Source: Azophilus sp965215035
GTDB taxonomy: Bacteria > Pseudomonadota > Gammaproteobacteria > Pseudomonadales > Azotimanducaceae
Length of the DNA: 64,000 bases
Direction: 5' to 3'
Assembly (NCBI GenBank): GCA_965215035.1
Contig: OZ244040.1
Span: 1,240,001 to 1,304,000, forward strand
Under the pieces are notes generated by a model that ran no database searches, was not told the origin of the DNA, and worked only from the letters and a program-made list of their open reading frames with translations. Both the position numbers and the translations under genes were made by a program. Within the stretch, counting starts at the first letter, position 1; each line of letters begins with the position of its first letter. This document shows positions 16,906 to 24,563 of this stretch, piece after piece.

Positions 16906-18687
16906 CTATCGGGCTGGGCGTCTTGAGCCCGTAGCATAGCTTGCGTCATTAGGGCTCCCCATCCGGCGCAGCCATTCCGCGGTGCCGATCAGTAGGACGG
17001 AACCCACGAATATGCAGGTGCCGAGCGCGAGAATGGTCGGTAGTGTCTGCGGAAACCGAACCTGTGTCCACATGTAGACCGGCAGCGTCACGTCGTTGCC
17101 TCCCAGGAATAAGGCGAACAGGAACTCATCGAACGAGGCCGTGAATGACAGGATCAGGCAAGCGCCGATTCCCGGCAGGATCAGCGGGAAGGTGACGCGC
17201 CAGAAGGTCATCCAGGCATTCTCGCCGAGATCCTGGGCGGATTCCTCGATATTCTTCGCAAAGCCTTCGAGCCGTGCCCGGATGACCAGGGTGGAGAATG
17301 GCACGTTAACCACAACGTGCGCCACGCCGATCGTCCACAGCGATGGCTGCACATCGATAGCCAGGGCGAGCACGAGCAACCCGACCGCAAGAATGATACC
17401 GGGCATGACCATGGGCAGCAGGACGAAGCCCAATGCCAGCCCCTGTCCGGGCATTCGATAGCGGGTCAATGCCTTGGCGGCCAGCGTCGCTAGCGTCGTT
17501 GTTGCGACCGCGACCGGAATGGCGAGTTTGAAGCTGTTGCCGAGCGCTTCCAAAAGCCCCGGCCGCTCGGCAATGCCAAGGTACCAGTCGAGCGTGAAAC
17601 CCTGCAACGGCAGCGCCATCTGTACGCTGTCGTTGAACGAGAAAATCGGCAGCGTCAATGAGGGTATGTAAAGGAACAGCAGGTAGATCACGACATAGAC
17701 AAACAACCATCCGTACCTGCCCGGTTGCTCACCGGCTTGCCCGGCCGGAACGGACGTTGCCTCCATCTCGCGCCGCCTGACCGTGCCGCGCTGTGCCAAC
17801 CAGATGAACGTAAATACGATTACCGTTATGGTCATCATCGCGATGATCGTCAGCGCACTGCCCAGCGGCCAGTTGTTGGCCTCACCGAACTGCGCGGCGA
17901 TGATCTGCCCGAACATCATGCCCTTGGGTCCACCGACCATCATGGGCGTAATGTAGTCGCCGACGGTGGGAATGAACTGAATGACCGCCGCGGCGATAAC
18001 ACCGGGCATCGATAGCGGCAGCGTGATTCTCAAGAATCGTCTAACCGGGCCCTCGCCGAGATCGGCCGCCGCCTCCAGGAGAGAATGATCGATTTTGGAG
18101 AGCGACAGGTAGATCGGCAGAATGGCGAACGCCGCCCAGGCATGAACGAGGGTAAGGACCACCGCGAAGCGGCTGTACAGCAGAAACTCAAGCGGCCCCT
18201 CGATGAACTCAAGCCCCATCAGCGTGCCGTTGATCACGCCGTTGTTGCCGAGCATGATTTTCCAGGCGAGCACCCGCAGCAGATAGCTGGTCCAGAACGG
18301 CAGATTGATCAGAATCAGCCAGGTCATGATGTTTTTCCTGACCCTGAAGGCCAGAAAGTAGGCGACGGGGTAGGCCAAGATGACGTTGATCAGGGTCACC
18401 GTGGCCGACATCCCGATGGAGCGCAACAACAGGCTGCTGTACATCCACTTGTCGATGAACGTCTGGTAGTTCGCGAGCGAGAAGGTTTTGTCGATGTGGA
18501 TGTAGTTCTGCGTCCAGAAACTGTAGACGACGAGCGTGAAGATCGGCAGCGCGAGAGCGCAGATCATTACCATCAGCGTCGGCGACATCAGTGCGTAGCC
18601 GCGCAGCCAGTCGTGCCGGAGGAAATAGCGACGGATGGAGAACGGCCTGCGCTCTGAGGCGGCGGATGCCGATTGCGCTGCCCGCAT
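16906..18687 (-). CDS. ABC transporter permease, PotB-PotC type fused in one chain
   Basis: A 593-residue inner-membrane protein made of two binding-protein-dependent permease domains in tandem. Each domain carries its own EAA loop for contact with the ATPase: EAAADLGEGPVRRFLRITLP in the first half and ESAQDLGENAWMTFWRVTFP in the second. About twelve hydrophobic segments are visible. The usual system encodes PotB and PotC separately; here they are one protein. I start at the ATG after AGGGAGTAGGGGTG; an ATG ten codons upstream (18717) has no good Shine-Dalgarno. Partners are the binding protein at 20,684 and the ATPase at 24,564. The substrate is probably a cationic or quaternary amine. Confidence 0.88.
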   Translation of the reverse strand: MRAAQSASAASERRPFSIRRYFLRHDWLRGYALMSPTLMVMICALALPIFTLVVYSFWTQNYIHIDKTFSLANYQTFIDKWMYSSLLLRSIGMSATVTLINVILAYPVAYFLAFRVRKNIMTWLILINLPFWTSYLLRVLAWKIMLGNNGVINGTLMGLEFIEGPLEFLLYSRFAVVLTLVHAWAAFAILPIYLSLSKIDHSLLEAAADLGEGPVRRFLRITLPLSMPGVIAAAVIQFIPTVGDYITPMMVGGPKGMMFGQIIAAQFGEANNWPLGSALTIIAMMTITVIVFTFIWLAQRGTVRRREMEATSVPAGQAGEQPGRYGWLFVYVVIYLLFLYIPSLTLPIFSFNDSVQMALPLQGFTLDWYLGIAERPGLLEALGNSFKLAIPVAVATTTLATLAAKALTRYRMPGQGLALGFVLLPMVMPGIILAVGLLVLALAIDVQPSLWTIGVAHVVVNVPFSTLVIRARLEGFAKNIEESAQDLGENAWMTFWRVTFPLILPGIGACLILSFTASFDEFLFALFLGGNDVTLPVYMWTQVRFPQTLPTILALGTCIFVGSVLLIGTAEWLRRMGSPNDASYATGSRRPAR

Positions 18688-18796
18688 CACCCCTACTCCC
18701 TGGCGATTAGCCCGCATATTGCACCAAGCCGCTCATGCAGTTGCCCAAATGCCTGAGGTTTTCCATGGGTTGGTTGAATGCCCGCGTCCCCGGCGG

Positions 18797-19621
18797 TCAT
18801 CGCGGCCCTTGGTGCGGCATGCGGGTCGGGTACCGATGCGGCTCGTCACCGCCAAGGGCTACGGAGATCGCGTTCGCCGCTTCGACGACCTCGGGTGCGA
18901 TGCGCTGCATCACGTCTTCCGTCAGGCGGCTCGAATGGCCGCTGACGCTGATGGCTGCGGCGACCTCGCCGAGCCCGTCGACCACCCAGCTTGCGATGCC
19001 ATTGACGCCAATCTCGTATTCTTCGAGATCCGTTGCGAAACCCTGCTCCCGGAACCGCACCAGTTGCGCTTCTAGAGCATCCAGATCGGTGATCGTATGC
19101 GGAGTCAAACCCGTCAACTCGGAGGAGTTGTACACCGCGCGCCGCATCTGCGCGTCCCATCCCGCCAGGAAGGCTTTGCCCAGTGCCGTGCAGTGATACA
19201 TCCACCGCCAATCGTTGTTGGCACGCCCATGCGATACTCGAGACCCCCGAAAACTGTCAATCACACGGAAATCGAGCATACCCGGTATGCCTAGGTTTAC
19301 CGTTTCATTGGTCTTTCTGCACAGATCGACAAGTACCGGACGCGCCAGATGCGAGACCTGCAGGCGTTGCTGAACCTGACGCCCGAGTTCCAGGCAGCGC
19401 AGCCCGAGCCGGTACTTCCTTGTTTGCGCGTCCTGTTCGACGAGCCCTACCGCAACCAGCGAGGCCAGCAGATTGAATGCCGTTGTCTTGTTCAGCGATG
19501 TCGTCTTGCTGATGACGCTTAGGCCCACGCCCTCGTCACCTGTTGCAATCACATCAATGATCGCACTCGCGCGGGCCAGCGCCTGAATGCGCACGGGTTT
19601 TGCGGGTGCACTGTCAGCCAC
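18797..19621 (-). CDS. IclR-family transcriptional regulator
   Basis: A 274-residue regulator with an N-terminal winged helix (about residues 10-75: IQALARASAIIDVIATGDEG, then LSVISKTTSLNKTTAFNLLASL) and a C-terminal IclR effector domain (about 90-255, with TNETVNLGI, ALGKAFLAG and a late ISVSGHSSRLTED). GTG start after AGGAGGG. It heads an operon with the permease and BHMT genes and is divergent from the paralogue C - binding protein operon. A copy of the recurrent 13-mer lies 18 bases before its own start, which suggests autoregulation. It is the obvious candidate to bind all five sites; that is inference. Confidence 0.9.
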   Translation of the reverse strand: MADSAPAKPVRIQALARASAIIDVIATGDEGVGLSVISKTTSLNKTTAFNLLASLVAVGLVEQDAQTRKYRLGLRCLELGRQVQQRLQVSHLARPVLVDLCRKTNETVNLGIPGMLDFRVIDSFRGSRVSHGRANNDWRWMYHCTALGKAFLAGWDAQMRRAVYNSSELTGLTPHTITDLDALEAQLVRFREQGFATDLEEYEIGVNGIASWVVDGLGEVAAAISVSGHSSRLTEDVMQRIAPEVVEAANAISVALGGDEPHRYPTRMPHQGPR

Positions 19622-19638
19622 AGTTACCGCCCTCCTTT

Positions 19639-19651
19639 GTTCTATAATGTA
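19639..19651 (-). promoter_or_regulatory. Recurrent 13-mer site 4, at the iclR promoter
   Basis: On the minus strand it reads TACATTATAGAAC, the best match to TAyATTrTAsAAC. It lies 17-30 bases before the iclR GTG, overlapping the expected promoter and ending just upstream of the Shine-Dalgarno, the usual place for autorepression. Confidence 0.55.
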
Positions 19652-19786
19652 TGACTAGTTTCTAGGTCGTGGGAAAAACGCCGGTTTCATTGACAAAGCC
19701 CAATGCAATCATTCACGCTCCGGTTTGCACGAGATCTTTTGCTGCGTATGGTCACCCCATCGAACCTAGTGTCTGATGTCAGGGTG

Positions 19787-19799
19787 TATATTGTACAGC
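19787..19799 (+). promoter_or_regulatory. Recurrent 13-mer site 5, before paralogue C
   Basis: TATATTGTACAGC, 24 bases upstream of the paralogue C start and in the same divergent region as site 4. It would control the rightward operon that contains the binding protein and methyltransferase genes. Confidence 0.5.
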
Positions 19800-19822
19800 G
19801 TTTGGAATAGGGCACGGTTATC

Positions 19823-20674
19823 ATGGTCGCAAAAAAAATGGAAGCGGAGATCATTTTCGAGCCCCATGTGCCGAGAGCCCTGGCGCGGGCCCTGGAATAT
19901 GCCGGAGCAGACGGGTTTGTGGCGTCGATGCCGCAGTTGCTGTTCGCCAGGACGCACGCCGATTACGACAACATCATCTGGAACACTTGGTTCACATCCT
20001 ATTCCGAAGAGAACGTCGTTACGACGCCCGGGGGCAATCGCGTGGTGGTGGTGATTCACGGCGGCGGCCTATTCGCATCGCCCGCCCGCTACGAGCAGGT
20101 TTATCGCGCCAGCGTCGACCGCTCGAGCCCGGACGGCTTCACCGGGCAATATGCGGGCAAGATCACACAGACGGAAGCGCACAATGCGCTGCGGGGCCAG
20201 ATGCCGGACGGCGCCGAGATTCCGGTGTTTTCCTTTGCTGAGTTCAGGAAAGGCATCCCTGACCTGCCGCTCAGATACGGCGTGATCCTCGATCTCGAAC
20301 TGGCCCGGCGGTCGAAGCGCGGCTACGAGGCGTTCGAGGTGTTGAAAGACGACCCGAACATGATCGTTCGCGCCGGCGGGGTGGAGGCCAACATCGCCTA
20401 TCTCGACAAATTCCAGGCCCGCCACAATACGAAGCTGATGGGCAACTGGCACCCGTACAACCGCATCGACCTAGACCAGCCGCAAACACGTATCACCTTC
20501 CTCGCCGGCAACCGGGGCGGCGTTTTCTCCCAGGGCGACGACCCGGAAGAATGGGGCTACGACTGCGAGTACGGCATCGGTGGCGACGCCTGCATCCACA
20601 ACATGGCGCGCTACATTGCGGTTGCGCCGCGGGATCCATCGACGAGCCTCAGAAACCTGGATTTCGGCGCCTGA
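19823..20674 (+). CDS. Unknown-family paralogue C, cytosolic
   Basis: Third paralogue, 283 residues, with no signal peptide; the domain starts almost at once (KKMEAEIIFEPHVPRALARA). It keeps every family block: GADGFVASMPQLLFAR, DNIIWNTWFTSYSEENVV, IHGGGLFASPAR, LPLRYGVILDLE, GGVEANIAYLDKF, GNWHPYNRIDLD, FLAGNRGG, ARYIAVAPRDPSTSLRNLDF. It is the most canonical cytosolic copy and closest to the exported copy A. It leads an operon and is followed 9 bases later by the binding-protein gene, which ties the family to the transporter. Function unknown. Confidence 0.86.
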   Translation: MVAKKMEAEIIFEPHVPRALARALEYAGADGFVASMPQLLFARTHADYDNIIWNTWFTSYSEENVVTTPGGNRVVVVIHGGGLFASPARYEQVYRASVDRSSPDGFTGQYAGKITQTEAHNALRGQMPDGAEIPVFSFAEFRKGIPDLPLRYGVILDLELARRSKRGYEAFEVLKDDPNMIVRAGGVEANIAYLDKFQARHNTKLMGNWHPYNRIDLDQPQTRITFLAGNRGGVFSQGDDPEEWGYDCEYGIGGDACIHNMARYIAVAPRDPSTSLRNLDFGA

Positions 20675-20683
20675 GTCGGCCCC

Positions 20684-21766
20684 GTGCGGCACGACCCTAG
20701 ATCAGGACATCGCCGCGCCTCCGGGAGGACGATTCTGCTTGTCCTGGTCGCCGGGCTGCTCGCGTCGTGCCAGGATTCCGTCGAACAATCCGCCAGCCTG
20801 CATTTGCTGGAGTGGAACGGCTACCAGTTCCCCGAGTTTTATCCAGAGTATCTGGCCAAGTACGGCCGGCCTCCCGCCTTCACCTTTTTCGACCAGGCCG
20901 ACAACGCCCTGAAGCGGATGCGCACCGGATACCAGGTCGACTTGGTGCACTTCTGCACCGGGCAAATTCGGGAAGCGAAGGATTCCGGGTTGATCAGGCC
21001 GCTGGATACCCGCCGGATTCCGCGCTGGAGTGAGATCCCGTCCGTACTGCTGGAACTGCCGGACGTCAAAATCGACGGCGAATACTGGATCGTTCCCTGG
21101 GAATGGGGATTTTCGACCGTGGCCTACAATCCGGAGACAATCGACATCGACGATCCATCCTTTGCAATGTTCATCGACCCGCGCTTCAAGGGCCGGGTCG
21201 CCCTGACCTCGGACATCCGCGTCAACATGATTATCGCCGGCGTCATCGGCGGCTGGGCGGACCCCTTGGACCCTACCGAGGCGGAGATTGAATCGGTGCC
21301 CCCCATATTCAGCAAGATGCTTGAGAACGCGCGCTTCATCTGGACCGACGGCACCCAACTCGAACAGGCCTGGGCGGCGGGCGATGTCGGCATCTCGTAT
21401 GTGTTCGGCAGCGCGACGCGCAGGATGAACCAGGAGGGCCTGACCAACATCGTCGTCGACCCGCTGATGACGTGGATGTGCGGACTATCCTTAAGCACCA
21501 CCGGCACGGGCGCAGAGGACGAGGCCTACGATTACATCAATGCGATGCTCGATCCGGCAAGCGGAACGGCCATGTTCGACATGTATGGATACGGGCATGG
21601 CAACGCCAACACGGCGGCATTGATCGACCCGAGAAGGACTGTCGGCACCGGCATCGACGACCCCGCTGGAACCCTGGCGCGCGGCGTTTTCAGCAGGGCG
21701 ATGCCTCCGGCCAAACAGGCCAGGCTGTTCCAGCTCTGGTATGAAGCCCAGGCCGGGCTCGACTAG
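20684..21766 (+). CDS. ABC transporter substrate-binding lipoprotein, PotD-like
   Basis: A 360-residue periplasmic binding protein. GTG start; a hydrophobic leader ending LLVLVAGLLASC gives a lipobox, so it is probably a lipoprotein anchored at residue 28. The body is of the spermidine/putrescine class: LHLLEWNGYQFPEF, VDLVHFCTGQIREAKDSGLI, GEYWIVPWEWGFSTVAYNPE and a C-terminal MPPAKQARLFQLWYEAQAG. Its several tryptophans and acids (EYW, PWEW, TWMCG) would suit a cationic amine ligand held in an aromatic box. It is the only binding protein in the window and the likely partner of the fused permease and the ATPase. Next gene after 10 bases. Confidence 0.85.
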   Translation: MRHDPRSGHRRASGRTILLVLVAGLLASCQDSVEQSASLHLLEWNGYQFPEFYPEYLAKYGRPPAFTFFDQADNALKRMRTGYQVDLVHFCTGQIREAKDSGLIRPLDTRRIPRWSEIPSVLLELPDVKIDGEYWIVPWEWGFSTVAYNPETIDIDDPSFAMFIDPRFKGRVALTSDIRVNMIIAGVIGGWADPLDPTEAEIESVPPIFSKMLENARFIWTDGTQLEQAWAAGDVGISYVFGSATRRMNQEGLTNIVVDPLMTWMCGLSLSTTGTGAEDEAYDYINAMLDPASGTAMFDMYGYGHGNANTAALIDPRRTVGTGIDDPAGTLARGVFSRAMPPAKQARLFQLWYEAQAGLD

Positions 21767-21776
21767 GCGCGCCGCC

Positions 21777-22553
21777 ATGCGCGAGCCGGCTACCGATTTC
21801 TATGATCGCCTCAGCGTCCTGTACCGCCACAACATGGGTTGGGACTGGGATGCGACCATGCGCGAGGAGGGAGCGACGCTCGACCGTTTTCTCGCCCGGG
21901 CTATGCATCGGCCGGGCCCATACAGGCTGCTCGACTGTTCCTGCGGAATCGGTACCCAGGCGATCGGGCTGGCGCTCAAGGGCCACTGCGTACACGCAAC
22001 AGACCTGAGCCCGACATCGATCGACTGCGCCAGGCAAGAAGCGGAGACACTGGGGGTCGATATGGCCTTCGCTGTCGCAGATTATCGCCGTCTTGAAGAT
22101 ACCGTCCCGGACACCTTCGACATCGTCCTCTCCTGCGACAACTCCATCGCACACTGCCTCACCGATACCGACCTTGGTGCCGCGTTGACGAGCATGAAGT
22201 CGAGGCTCAATCCGGGCGGCTTGCTCCTGCTCAGCGCCCGCGACTATGAAGCCCTTGTGACTGATCGTCCACGTTTCAACAACCAGCATGTGCAGGACAG
22301 GTCGGATGGACGACGCATCGTATTCCAGTTGTGGGACTGGGACGACGATGGCCGCCGTTACCAGATGCATCAGTTTCTGCTGCGCGACCGTGATGGCAGC
22401 TTCGAAGTCAACCACTTCGAGACCAGGCTCCGGGCATTGCTGCGCGACGAACTGATCAGTGCCGTACGGAATGCGGGATATGCGCGGGTTCGCTGGCATA
22501 CTCCCGAGAACAGCGGCTACTACCAGCCGATCATTACAGCCCGCAATTACTGA
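21777..22553 (+). CDS. Class I SAM-dependent methyltransferase
   Basis: A 258-residue methyltransferase. Motif I is RLLDCSCGIGTQAIGLAL (residues about 50-67) and motif II ends with the acidic VHATDLSPTSID. Motif IV is FDIVLSCDNSIAHCLTD, and a following LNPGGLLLLSARDY completes the Rossmann core. It resembles small-molecule N-methyltransferases of the glycine/sarcosine type in general layout, but I cannot name the acceptor. It lies in the operon between the binding protein and paralogue D. Its last eleven codons (YYQPIITARNY) are part of an 80-bp duplication. Confidence 0.8.
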   Translation: MREPATDFYDRLSVLYRHNMGWDWDATMREEGATLDRFLARAMHRPGPYRLLDCSCGIGTQAIGLALKGHCVHATDLSPTSIDCARQEAETLGVDMAFAVADYRRLEDTVPDTFDIVLSCDNSIAHCLTDTDLGAALTSMKSRLNPGGLLLLSARDYEALVTDRPRFNNQHVQDRSDGRRIVFQLWDWDDDGRRYQMHQFLLRDRDGSFEVNHFETRLRALLRDELISAVRNAGYARVRWHTPENSGYYQPIITARNY

Positions 22554-22680
22554 GGGACGGTGCCTCAATGGTTGGCACGAAATATGGAGGTGGCCACGAC
22601 TACCAGTCGATCATCACCGCCCGCAATCACCGAGGGACAGCGACGCAATGAGTGACACGAGAATGGAGGCGGCCGTCATC
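22521..22680 (+). repeat. Imperfect 80-bp tandem duplication across the methyltransferase-paralogue D junction
   Basis: Unit 1 (22,521-22,600) covers the methyltransferase C terminus, the intergenic TGAGGGAC and an ATG. Unit 2 (22,601-22,680) repeats the same layout and ends in the start of paralogue D. Shared tracts include CCGCAAT, GAGGGAC, CAATG and ATGGAGG. Unit 1 therefore carries a dead start (MVGTKYGGG) where a gene like D once began or was copied. Confidence 0.75.
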
Positions 22681-23565
22681 TTCGATACCCATCTTCCCGA
22701 CGCCCTGAAACGGGCACTGGAATATGCCGGCGACGACGGCTACGTAGCCTCGTTGCCGGCCCTGCTGCGCGCCCGCGCCAACGCGCCGCCCGACAACGAA
22801 ATCTGGGACACCTGGTTCTTTACGGCGAACTCCGAAGAGAGCCTTGTGCGAACGCCAGCGGGCAATCATGTTGCGCTGATCGTTCACGGCGGCGGCATCT
22901 TCGCGACGCCGCGGCGGTTTCGCCAGTTGTACTTAGCCAGCACCGGGCGCGACAGCGACGATGGGTTCACCGGCTTGTTCGGCGGCAAGATTCGCGATGC
23001 CGAGGCGCACGCCATGCTCGAAGGCCGGTGCCCGGACGCTACCGAGATACCGGTGTACTCATACAGCGAACTTGGCAGCGGGATAGCCAGGCTGCCGCGC
23101 CGCTACGCGGTCGTCATGGATTTCCAAACGGCCAGGGCATCGAAGTGCGGGCTCACGCCGCTCGATGAACTGAAGGAGGATCCGCTGATGATCGCTCGCG
23201 CCGGCGGTCCCGGCGCCGCGGCGGCCTATCTCGACAGGGCGCGGGAATACTACGATACCGACCTGATGGGCAGTTGGCACCGCTTTAACGACATGGATCC
23301 GATGATCCCGCAAACTTGGATACCGTTTGTGTACGACTGTCTTGGCGGCGCGGGCGACAAGCGGAATCTCGATAGGTCTATGCGCCTTGAAGGCGAGCTG
23401 GACATCTGGTTCACCCACTACCGCATTGCCCGGGACGCCGGCTTTGGAATTCGCGCCGACACCGCGCTGATCAACACGGCCCGCTATGTCGCAGTCGCAC
23501 CGCGGGAGCTCACCACCGGCGTTCGGGATCTGCCATTCACGGCAGTGGAGGCGCTACGGCGCTAG
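22648..23565 (+). CDS. Unknown-family paralogue D, cytosolic, with insertion
   Basis: Fourth paralogue, 305 residues, with no signal peptide. I start at ATG 22,648 (MSDTRMEAAVIFDTHLPDAL), which aligns with C and E. Blocks kept: GDDGYVASLPALLRAR, VHGGGIFATPRRF, LPRRYAVVMDFQ, ARAGGPGAAAAYLDRA, GSWHRFND, ARYVAVAPRELTTGVRDLPF. It departs from the others in two places. IWDTWFFTANSEES carries one extra residue. The AGNRGG block is replaced by a longer segment (VYDCLGGAGDKRN onward to GELDIWFTHYRIARDAG). The C-terminal tail VEALRR is also new. It is closest to E. Possibly a copy with altered specificity. Confidence 0.83.
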   Translation: MSDTRMEAAVIFDTHLPDALKRALEYAGDDGYVASLPALLRARANAPPDNEIWDTWFFTANSEESLVRTPAGNHVALIVHGGGIFATPRRFRQLYLASTGRDSDDGFTGLFGGKIRDAEAHAMLEGRCPDATEIPVYSYSELGSGIARLPRRYAVVMDFQTARASKCGLTPLDELKEDPLMIARAGGPGAAAAYLDRAREYYDTDLMGSWHRFNDMDPMIPQTWIPFVYDCLGGAGDKRNLDRSMRLEGELDIWFTHYRIARDAGFGIRADTALINTARYVAVAPRELTTGVRDLPFTAVEALRR

Positions 23566-23607
23566 TATGAAGCGACATCTACCATGCCAGGCAGCGGAGG
23601 CCACAGG

Positions 23608-24471
23608 ATGAAAATGGAAGCGGCGATTTTCTTCGATTCGTTCCTCCCCGATGCACTGCGCCGGGCGCTGGAGTACGCTGGCGCTGAAGGTTTCGTGGCA
23701 TCGCTCCCACAACTCTTGCGGGCCCGAGTGAGTGCGGACTACGACAACGACCTGTGGAACCACTGGTTCAATCCGAATAGCGAGGAGAGCCTAGTCACGA
23801 CGCCACAGGGGAACCCCGTCATCGTTACGATTCACGGCGGCGGTGTTTTTGCGACGCCCGAACGATATGAAGACCTGTTCCATGCGAGTACCGAGCGGAA
23901 CAGCGAGATCGGCTTCACCGGCCTGTTCGCGGGCAAGCTCTCGCAACGGGAAGCGCACGGCATTCTCGCCGGCCACATGCCCGATGGCGCGGAGATTCCC
24001 GTCTATGATTTCGCAGAATTCAGCCGGGGAGTCGGTGCCCTGCCGCGCCGCTACGCGGTCGTGATGGATTTCGAGGTGGCGAAAAACTCCGCCTGCGGCT
24101 ATGTCCCGTTCGATGCGCTTCGCGAAGACCCGGTCATGATCGTGCGCGCCGGCGGTGCCGGGGCGGCAGCCGCATACCTCGACAAGGCACAGGCCCGCAA
24201 CAACACCGCAAAGATGGGTAGCTGGCATCCATTCAACAACATCGACACGCCCGACCAGCCCCAGACCCGCGTACCCGCGTTGGCTGGCAACCGGGGCGGC
24301 ACCGGCAGCGAGGACGACGACGGGCACCTGTACGGCTACGACACCGACTACGGCATCGGTGGCGATAGCTGGATCCACAGCACCAGCATGATCAACATAG
24401 CCCGCTATGTTGCGGTCGCACCCCGCGACCCCGCAACGAGCGTACGCCATCTTCCCTTTAAGTCGGGCTAG
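23608..24471 (+). CDS. Unknown-family paralogue E, cytosolic
   Basis: Fifth paralogue, 287 residues, with no signal peptide. Start ATG 23,608 (MKMEAAIFFDSFLPDALRRAL) follows a purine-rich AGGCCACAGG. Blocks: GAEGFVASLPQLLRAR, DNDLWNHWFNPNSEESLV, IHGGGVFATPERY, LPRRYAVVMDFEVAKNS, RAGGAGAAAAYLDKAQARN, GSWHPFNNID, LAGNRGGTGSEDD, ARYVAVAPRDPATSVRHLPF. It shares ACGY/KCGL-type cysteines after the DFE block with D, which A-C lack. Last gene of the rightward operon; it converges with the ATPase gene. Function unknown. Confidence 0.85.
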   Translation: MKMEAAIFFDSFLPDALRRALEYAGAEGFVASLPQLLRARVSADYDNDLWNHWFNPNSEESLVTTPQGNPVIVTIHGGGVFATPERYEDLFHASTERNSEIGFTGLFAGKLSQREAHGILAGHMPDGAEIPVYDFAEFSRGVGALPRRYAVVMDFEVAKNSACGYVPFDALREDPVMIVRAGGAGAAAAYLDKAQARNNTAKMGSWHPFNNIDTPDQPQTRVPALAGNRGGTGSEDDDGHLYGYDTDYGIGGDSWIHSTSMINIARYVAVAPRDPATSVRHLPFKSG

Positions 24472-24563
24472 GAGCCTGTCGGGCTTTGTAGCCAAGTGTT
24501 TGATTTATAAGGAATCTGGTTTAAGCACCATTGTCGCCCTAGCTGTGAACCTGTGGGGGAACC

